NCBI GenBank assembly: GCA_022559845.1
Contig: CM040121.1
Span: 350,026,243 to 350,090,242 of the forward strand
DNA: 64,000 nucleotides
Direction: 5' to 3'
Source: Amorphophallus konjac
Taxonomy: Eukaryota; Streptophyta; Magnoliopsida; Alismatales; Araceae
Shown here: positions 56,771 through 64,000 of the stretch, piece after piece
Position numbering within the stretch: position 1 is the stretch's first letter
Layout: the number at the start of each line of letters is the position of its first letter
Notes under the pieces: model-generated
Database searches by the model: none
Seen by the model: only the letters and a program-made list of their open reading frames with translations
What the model was told of the DNA's origin: nothing
Program-made: the position numbers and the translations under genes

Positions 56771-59754
56771 TGTCACACTCCGAGCGCGGAAGGAACTCAG
56801 AAAAAACGTGACGAGTTTATATCAATCATGTCAATCAGAGCAAGTAGAATTTCGACATCAAAACAGAGTGCGCAATAAGACAAGAATTTTAAAACATAAC
56901 CAAGTACTGATACCATTGATAACAACTTAATCCATTAAACAAAGTCACATAACTCCAAGACTTAACAATTCTAATCAGGCCCACAAGCCTTAAATGTTAC
57001 AACTTTTGAAATAACAAAAGATCTAACGACAAGACTCCAAGGAATAAACTAAGGACGACTCGACACGATAAGGTGTAGTAGCATGACGCTTGCAGATTCT
57101 ACGCTCGTCACTCTTGCTCCTGCCCATCCAAGTCCGAGTCAGGGTCCGTATTACCTAAAAAGTTTGGGGAAAAGAACTTGATGAGCAAACGCTCAGTAGG
57201 AATTATATCTCAAGAACTAGCAAATTGGTTTAAGTAATTACCTTTTCCAAATGAAAATGCAAGTCTAGAATGTCAATCATGTAAAATAGAACGCTATGGA
57301 ATTGAACATGATAACGAGAGGAAATAACATGTACAGTCGATCCAAGATAGGGAATTTCAAGTATTCAAGATTTCAAGTATTTGAACAAGTACCGAGTATA
57401 TCAACAAAGTTTTTTCATGTCATGAGATAATGGCTATTAACAAGCAAGTACTTTGCCCATTTCGGGCCACGCAAGTCGTGTCAAGTCAATCAAGTCAAGC
57501 ACGCGAGAGAGAGAGAGAGAGATAGTGGAGTGTCGTAGATTCAAGCAAGTACTTCGGTGCAATGCCACACCGTGATCAATATAACTCCCATGGGCACAAG
57601 TACTTTCGGGTGCTCCTCCTAGGACCAGATCGGGCCCTATATGCGCGGACATTGTTACATGTAATATCTAGACAACCACTTTAGTGATAGCCATGGAATT
57701 CCAAGAACAAACTCATGTAGGAGATCAAGGTAGATTCGTGGATAGGTTCCACAGAATTCAAGGAAGAACATTAGATGGACAATGATAAAACCAACGAGAA
57801 CCATAACATGTCGATAACCTGGGTAGAATCGGTACCTTAACTAGGTAGCCGTGATAACTTGAGTGGATGACTAAACCCGTCACCAATCAAGGGACATGAA
57901 TCAAGTTGAGAGATTGACCCCATCAATAAGGGACTCAATCCAAGACATCGCCTAGTGGAATATCATCATTCCACTGGCTAGGATTATTCTCTCATGGACC
58001 AAGATGGCACCATGAGAGGGCCAGTTTACCACATGACGTGGTAATCAAAAAGGTACAAGGTGTTTAAGGTACAACCAGCTCAGTCGGTCTTGAGAGAATC
58101 CAAGGCTACGAGGAGACTTACAGAGGTCCCAATGACTAACTTGCCAGTCCAAAGGAACAGAATGTCCAATGGAGGACTTGTACGTCACCGAGAGTTGAAG
58201 GGTAATCGATAAAACACCGAAAAATGTAGGACTATACTCACGGACTGGAATATAGTGCCATATATATATATATAAATCCACAGTTATAGGAAAACATGAA
58301 AAATCAGAAAACAGGGAATTGGCGCCTTAGCCAAAGTCACCAATTCAGTAAGTAGCACCCTGGTCAGGGGCGCTATTTCACAAAATGAAGACTCTGTACT
58401 GAGTCATCAATTTTAGTTTAGATATATGCATGAATATATATTCAGATTTTTCAGGATTTTTTTTTTATATAGCGACTTGGTCACCGTCGCCTTCTATGCA
58501 TATAGCGCCCTAGACAGGGTCGCCATTTTTAAATAAACGACGGGGTGAAAGTCGTCATTTTCCTTTTAATCAAATTTGGATTATGAACAGTAGCATTTTT
58601 ATCGATATAAAAATTCTATGACAACAATTATATGGACAGGTCAAGAAAAATAGCAGGATTTCAAAACTATGATCATGCATTAAATCAGATAATTGGTTAC
58701 ATAGATATTAAATTTTTAACATGTGTAATTATTAAATCAAATGGGAATTGACGACCGCGCATGGGGTCGTCAAAAAGAAATAGCGCCCTAGGAAGGGTCA
58801 CTATTTACTGTAAAATTACAGAACTTCAACGGAACACAGCGATAACTATATGCATGGTATATATGATTTTAATCTATCATATTGGCTTCGTTACTTGAGA
58901 AAAAACCTACAATCATGAATTAACTTTGTTTGAGCTACGTAACTTGAGAAGACCTACCTTTAGGAAGATCAGAACGATGAACAGGATGAAGACTTTGTAT
59001 GCTGTTACGGTACTCTGTTTCAAACATAGCAATCGTAGGAGGAAGAAGATGATGGAGGTTCCCCCTTCTCACGTCTGCCAACAGGATGAAGAAGAGGAAG
59101 ATGCTCGCCCCTTCACGTTGCAGTCAACAGGAAGAAGAGGAAGAAGAAGTGGAAGAAGCCTTCTTCACTTGTAATCACAGCAGGAGGAAGATGGACGCAG
59201 CAGGATGAAGACGCAGCAGGAGGAAGACGCCCACCTTTCGAACGCAGTAATTAGCTTTGGTACGTTCGAGGGGGCATGCTTATATATAGGTGTATGGGGA
59301 TTTCCATTGGTTTGAAGGCTACTAACGGAAGGTTTAATGACTACCCATGGTTTGCCAACACCCAACTATTTTAACAGCCGCTTGCCCTAGTTGGTGTAAA
59401 AATCCTAAGGTGACATGCACGTCGAACATGCATATGGGTTGGGCTTTTTGACATACGTACTTCGTGGGTGGTTTGGTTTAAAAATGGGCAAAGCCTATAT
59501 AAGTTTTTAGCCCATGCTTAATTGTAAGTGTTATGGCTTTATACAAGGGGTTGGTTTCTCATTATATATCTATATATATATATGGGTTTTGCGCTTTCAT
59601 TAGTTAATGGGTTCTTGTTTACATGTGTGTGTAAAATGTGTTAAAGCCCATAAAATGCATAAATATACATATGGCCTAATTATTTTTATCCTTTTCCCAC
59701 ATGTTTAATTCATTTAGAACATATTTATTCCTTATTTTTATTCGGGGTCTTACA
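56771..59754 (-). repeat. 5' LTR of the chromovirus
   Basis: 2984 bp, aligned with 49160-52159 with scattered substitutions. TATA-like sequence near 59278-59287 (minus). Confidence 0.92.
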
Positions 59755-59835
59755 CATGGTGTTTGTAAGGGGTCGTGTGCCCCTCTTTTACCCCTAGAAC
59801 TAACGTGCATAGAATATAGAATAAAAATGAAAATT

Positions 59836-59850
59836 GGGGGGGGGGGGGGG
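59836..59850. repeat. G15 homopolymer beside the exon 1 donor of PMD B'
   Basis: Fifteen G in a row on the plus strand (C15 in the transcript of PMD B'), 13 bases inside intron 1. The length may be a sequencing approximation. Confidence 0.85.
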
Positions 59851-59864
59851 CTTAGTGCACCTAC

Positions 59865-60107
59865 CTCGGGGTCCCGTGGTCTCTTGGCCGATCTCTCCGC
59901 CGATGCGCCTTCCCCGGCGTCTCCTTCCCCGGTGACAATCACTCCGGGCTCCTCTCTGGCCTCGAGTGGCGGCGGGGGTACTTCTTGCTTGGTCGCTGGC
60001 GGTGCCATCGTCTCCTCCAGCGATGGTGCACCGGTGGTCGGCGGCGGCGGTGGTTGGCTCCCTTCTCCGGTCATGTTGGGACGCCGGGCCTGGTGCTTAT
60101 GGCACAT
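59865..60107 (-). pseudogene. PMD B' exon 1
   Basis: 81 codons from ATG 60107 (a second ATG, MTGEG, is at 60074) to a GAG/GTAGGT donor at 59864, phase 0. It is proline-rich, then Glu/Gly-rich, and ends in KRPRDPE. It holds the place of exon 1 of PMD B, which also ends in a GTAGG donor at phase 0, but its sequence differs. It is separated from exon 2 (48598) by the chromovirus. No stop was seen in this exon. Confidence 0.65.
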
Positions 60108-61461
60108 GAATGAGGAGAATGGGAGAGTGGAGGAGGGAGAGATGAGAGGATGGAGAGAATAGGGGAGTGGGGGCGTTTCCTTCCCTCCCGCCGTCGGTTA
60201 CGGTGGAGGAGGGAAGGAGATGGAAGGTTTGTTTTTTTAAATGTCGCTGGTATTGTGCGGTCTATCGCCAGACCGCCTAACCCTTGAACGGCTCAAATAC
60301 AACCATTTTATCACCAACGGTACTTTGCATTAGGCGGCTAGAACATGGACGTTCATTTTATTACACGGTCTGCATATGGGCCGCGTGGGTTCACATTCAG
60401 GTTTAAATCACTCATGATAGAATGGTCTTGGGCTAGCCGCTCTATGGTCTGAGTGGTCTATTTTTGACCATTCGTGTGCTTGAATGGTGTGGCTTGACCC
60501 CTTCTTGGTGCTGCATTCTATAACTCGTTGATAAATCTGATTTGATGATATATATTGCCAATCCTACTCATGATTCCTTTTGTAGCATCACCTTCATTTG
60601 CCGTTTCGCCTGCACAGGTAAGTCAGGTATGGCTTTCTATCCCTATATCCCCCGTTGCATTACTATATGGTACTATGTTATATTATCTTGAGAACCGGTT
60701 GGTTACTCTGGTGTTCCAGGATCTGATGTTCCCCTTTAACAAAAATGATGATGATCCAGGTTCACGTGTTTAATCATCGGATCGGCCGTTAGGTTCGAAA
60801 AACATGGGGAGGATGGTTCTATCCTGCACGTTGTGGTTGCGGATAGTGTCTCGACTCTGTTTCTCCCAATTTAGTAATATTATTCTCGAGTATTTTATAT
60901 TTTATCCTTTCTTTGCATTCGTTTTAATGATTTGTTCTATTTTAGCCCATCATGCATCATACGCATCTTTTGAGCATTCATGACCCATGATTTACCTACA
61001 AATGTCTCACCAGTGATGGTTAGCTGTGTGTTCAGTGTTTGAGTAAGGGGAACAATTCCACTCAGAGTTGGAAGGTTCTCTCTGGTCGATTCACTCTGTT
61101 TGGTTGATTCAGAGGTCCCCGTCTGGAGTTTTAGTCCGTTTCCTTTACTTCTTTACTTTTGCTTATTCTGGTCTCCTCATTGGTCCGAAGGATTGTGTCC
61201 CCCATGAGGTTGATCATATGTTCTGTTTATTTTAGGTTAGTTCCTCCAGGCTGGTGTCGCTTTTGGTCTAACTACTCCTTGCGAATGGTTCAGAGTTTCT
61301 CGGAAGATTCCTATCGCTTGTTGGCAAAACGGGTGTTGTTTTACCTTAACGTCTGCTTTTCAGTCCGCTCCGCTTCATTTTCGCTTCATCTCCATGTTCC
61401 ACTTCGCTTTCGCTTCACCTTCGCTCGCTCCACTGCAAAGAGGACGTTAAGGAGGGGCATC
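60108..61461. other. Tat-2 3' spacer and polypurine tract
   Basis: This is the upstream region of PMD B' (GA-rich, 60108-60220), a dyad cluster (perfect GCGGTC/GACCGC with loop TATCGCCA at 60257-60276, others to 60490), and a region resembling the 3' spacer of Tat-1. About 61435-61461 (GCAAAGAGGACGTTAAGG, then AGGGGCATC) is the purine tract. No gene was seen. Confidence 0.75.
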
Positions 61462-63231
61462 TGTTGACACCTATTTTTTGCCGATAAGTTGAGTCATTTC
61501 TCTTACCACCATTTTTTGATGCCTCGAGTTGTCCATTACTCATTGGGTTATTTCCAAGCAGCTTATTGGGCCTATTTTATGGGTACCTTCCTCCCTGACT
61601 CGGTCTGCTTCAATTCAGGGCTTAGTGGGCCTTGATTTTGCTTGATTTATCACATTTTATTGGTTTTCATGTGTCCAGCCATTGAGCGGTCTATCGTTTG
61701 ACTTTTCCATCCTTGAGCGGTTGATGATGAACTGTGTACCTATCTATTAGATATTAAGGTGATTTTTTTGAATTTTCACCGACAAACTTTTGCATGGTCT
61801 ATATGTAACCGTCCAATCTAATGGAACGGTAGGCATATGACCATCCAGATCTTAGAAGTCCTAGATTCGCTAGTTGTTCAGATAATTATCTAATTATCTA
61901 ACTTATTCTGATTTATCACCAACAAGCGTTGGACGGTTGGTCTATGGCCGTTCCATGGTATGAGCGGTTCATTAGTAACCGCCCAATTCATGAGAGTCCA
62001 GCGACGAAATCATCGGTCAGTTCGATGGACGTTTGGATAATACTGCTTATTTATTTAATTTCCACCGACAGGTTGGACAGTCTGATGACCGACCGCTCAA
62101 TGGACTGGGCGGTCTATCGCACGACAGTGCAATAGTTCGATTGCTGAAAAACTAAGGGTTTTTCTCTCTCCATCCGTGGTTTTATCCTTGATTTGTTCCA
62201 ATTATTTCTCCGCAAATATTGAACCAAATGGGATGCCGTTTCTTCTTGTTGGAAGATAATCCCATTATCTACGGATTTTATGTTGATATCTCGTGCTGAA
62301 ATTTATTAGAAACCCTAATTTCGGGGCTGGGTTTAAGGCTCTATAAATAGGACCATAAGGCCAAGCTTTGAAAGGGGGGGAGATTTTAAGGTCACGGTGA
62401 AGCTCTGCCGATTTCTCAAGCGACCTACAGTCAGGGAGGGAGGCTTTCCACGTCCATACAAGCCTCCGATTCATGGAGTACCCAGTGTTTTGAGTCTTTG
62501 TTCTCATAGTCTCACCGTTTGTTTGTCATCGCATGCATCGTTTTCCTTTGTTCTTTGTCCACATTTTTCATCATCACATTTCATTACACACACCCTCCTA
62601 TCTTTTTTGACGCCCCCTAGGGGTTTAAAACTCCCAAGTATCCCCCACTTCATGTTAGTTAGTTCACTTCTTGTGGTCCTCTATAGTTGCTACACTTCGC
62701 AGTGTTGATCTAGGGTTTCTTTGTGTGTTCTACACTTTGTTTTGCAGATCAGTAGCATCCTAACACGAGGCCCATCCTTTCTGGCCAGCCGGAAAGGGTG
62801 GAGGTTGAGATCCTACGTCTTGGGGGTTGGTGCCACCGAGCGGTCGTGTTCTATCCGTTCGAGGAATAGGGCGGTTTCATCAGTGATGTTCATCTTCTTT
62901 CAGCAGCTGGTTTTGAAGCGTTTGGTCGTCCATCGCTCTTCATCCCGCGTTCATCCCAGCGCTGTTGGGCGGTCTGTCGAGCAGCCGCGCATCATCAAGG
63001 TGGTTCTTCCAGAGCCACGTACTTTCACAGTGCTGATTCAGGCGAGTGTCTCCCTCTTTCCAAGGTACGGGTGTATTTATTTTACACTTAGGTATCTTGG
63101 TGGCGATCACACACCCATGTTAGCCTCCCTTCCCCCCTTTGTCATTTACACTTCGTTCGTTTCTCGCATTAATATAGTAGAGGGATTTGGAAAAGATACA
63201 AAAGGGAGTGAAGGGGAAAAACATGTCAACA
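61462..63231 (+). repeat. 3' LTR of Tat-2
   Basis: It starts TGTTGACACC and ends ACATGTCAACA, giving perfect 8-base terminal inverted repeats TGTTGACA/TGTCAACA. A purine tract precedes it. TATAAATA is at 62342-62349. Dyads of the GCGGTT/AACCGC type occur (61964-61982). The 5' partner LTR is outside the window, so this call rests on structure alone. Confidence 0.78.
62342..62349 (+). promoter_or_regulatory. TATA box of the Tat-2 3' LTR
   Basis: TATAAATA in GGCTCTATAAATAGGACC, the same word as in the Tat-1 LTRs, 880 bases into the LTR. Confidence 0.75.
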
Positions 63232-64000
63232 ATAATGAGCTCTAGAGATTTGATCAAATAATTCATCAATTCTTGGCAAAGGATACTTATTCTTGATAGT
63301 CAATTGGTTCAACTGCCTATAATCAATGCATAACCTTATAGATCCATCTTTCTTCTTCACAAAGAGAACAAGTGCTCCCCAAGGTGATGTACTAGGTCTG
63401 ATGAATTCCTTCTCTAACAATTCCATCAATTGCTCTTTTAATTCTTTCAACTCAGCATGTGACATTCTATAAGGAGTTTTGGATATGGGGGCTGTTGTTG
63501 GTATCAAATCGATTGGGAATGAAACTTCTCTCTCGGGTGGTATGCCATGTAACTCCTCAGGAAATACATTAGGATATTCCCCAACAACATAGATTTATTC
63601 CAGAATGGGTTTCTTGGGTTCGGTTATAAGGACAGAAGCCAAGAATGTAATACATCCTTGCTTCATCATTTTTTGAGCTTGAAGGGCAGAGATGAGAGGA
63701 GGGTGTCTAGGATAGCTATTTCTAGAGAAAGAAAGTTTAGGGTATCTCAGTTCACCAAAGGTTACACTTCCTTGCCTGCAATCCATCTTAGCCTTATACT
63801 TGGCCAACCAGTCAGCACCTAAGATTACATCATAACCCTCCATGTTCATGCATATCAAATCAGTGGCTAAGTTACAACCACTAATCAATACTTCACTAGA
63901 GGGAAAATAATGTTGAAGCTCGGTGCTTGCTCCTAAAGGTGTGGAAATGACAAGTTCAGTTTTCAAAGGAATATGTTTTTCATGTAAGGTGGTAGCAAAA
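63232..64000 (-). pseudogene. Chromovirus pol fragment (protease end and RT start), cut by Tat-2
   Basis: Minus-strand frame from the window edge to 63232. It holds the end of the protease domain ([17 protein letters not shown], about 63785-63835) and the start of RT ([53 protein letters not shown]). An in-frame TAA stands at 63595-63597. Homology to the RT at 52239-56600 stops just before 63231, where the Tat-2 LTR begins; ATAAT at 63232-63236 would be one target copy. The remainder of the RT should lie beyond the left edge of Tat-2. It is related to, but clearly different from, the chromovirus at 49160. Confidence 0.85.

Larger units (their letters stand above)
49160..59754 (-). mobile_element. 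Chromovirus-type Ty3/gypsy element
   Basis: LTRs at 49160-52159 and 56771-59754 flank a minus-strand gag-pol in the order gag, protease, RT, RNase H, integrase, chromodomain-like end. The flanks CATGA (49155-49159) and CATGG (59755-59759) are a 5-bp duplication with one difference. The primer site and purine tract are present. It was inserted in intron 1 of PMD B' in Tat-2. All polyprotein domains are in one frame with nine nonsense codons and no frameshift. Confidence 0.93.
1..63231 (+). mobile_element. Tat-2: outer Tat-type Ty3/gypsy element, 3' portion, host of the nested insertions
   Basis: This is inferred from a 3' LTR (61462-63231) preceded by a purine-rich tract, and from body segments that share GCGGTC/GACCGC dyads on both sides of every later insertion (23351-23368, 43680-43800, 48660-49090, 60257-60276, 61964-61982). 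Its own sequence is 1-293, 22490-23449, 43667-44815, 46595-49159 and 59755-63231; everything else was inserted later. The sequence before the 3' LTR (about 60730-61461) resembles the equivalent stretch of Tat-1 (about 41760-42497), including a pyrimidine-rich run, a shared word around the sequence GCATCATG and the polypurine tract. Its 5' LTR and gag-pol would lie left of the window. It carries antisense PMD genes A' and B'. Assigning positions 1-293 to it rests on continuity of the PMD A' frame across the insertion. Confidence 0.7.

Noticed and set aside
59758..60162. Plus-strand ORF over PMD B' exon 1
   Set aside because: It is Gly/Ser-rich antisense of the Pro-rich exon 1 and has no homologue in PMD B's antisense.

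Overview
The window is nuclear DNA of a flowering plant, built almost wholly from nested LTR retrotransposons. Evidence for a plant: Ty1/copia (SIRE/Maximus type), Ty3/gypsy Tat type (two RNase H domains, G-patch) and chromovirus-type polyproteins; genes with the plant-only mobile domain (PMD, aminotransferase-like); LTRs ending TG...CA with 5-bp target duplications. No single-copy host gene, tRNA or rRNA gene was found. The species cannot be named.

Layout, outermost first. (1) A chromovirus fragment (63232-64000, minus strand) is cut inside its reverse transcriptase by (2) a Tat-type element, Tat-2. Tat-2's 5' part lies left of position 1, and its 3' LTR is 61462-63231. Its own body survives as 1-293, 22490-23449, 43667-44815, 46595-49159 and 59755-61461. 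It carries two antisense PMD genes: A' (23084 leftwards to 1) and B' (60107 leftwards to 44231). (3) Four elements were inserted into Tat-2: a chromovirus-like non-autonomous element with 3.3-kb LTRs and no gag-pol (294-22489, splitting PMD A', target duplication AAGAA); a second Tat element, Tat-1 (23450-43666, duplication ACACA); a solo SIRE-like LTR (44816-46594) in the last exon of B'; and a chromovirus (49160-59754, minus) in intron 1 of B'. (4) A SIRE-type copia element (4817-17842, minus) with an env-like ORF lies inside the non-autonomous element. Nesting is therefore four deep.

Tat-1 reads 5' LTR, PBS, 5' leader, gag, protease, G-patch, RT, RNase H, archaeal-type RNase H, integrase, then an 8.5-kb 3' region with two PMD genes on the opposite strand: B (35633-39113, eight phase-0 exons, an open reading frame if one splice acceptor is chosen) and A (39802-41208, two exons, one in-frame stop). 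Tat-2 carries the same two gene types in the opposite order and more decayed. Polyproteins of all elements are broken, mostly by nonsense substitutions.

The most unusual signal is shared across unrelated families. Every element here carries many short spaced dyads (hairpin-capable inverted repeats) in LTRs, leaders and spacers. Each family has its own arm words but a nearly fixed loop length: TGTGACGC-12-GCGTCACA in the non-autonomous element, GGTCGACCG-12-CGGTCGACC in the solo LTR, AGCGCCT-7-AGGCGCT in Tat-1, GCGGTC-7/8-GACCGC in Tat-2, AGCGCCC-7-GGGCGCT in the chromovirus, GTTGACGCA-9-TGCGTCAAC in the copia. Arms change together between units (for example TGTAACG with CGTTACA, GCGGTT with AACCGC). 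Their function is unknown.
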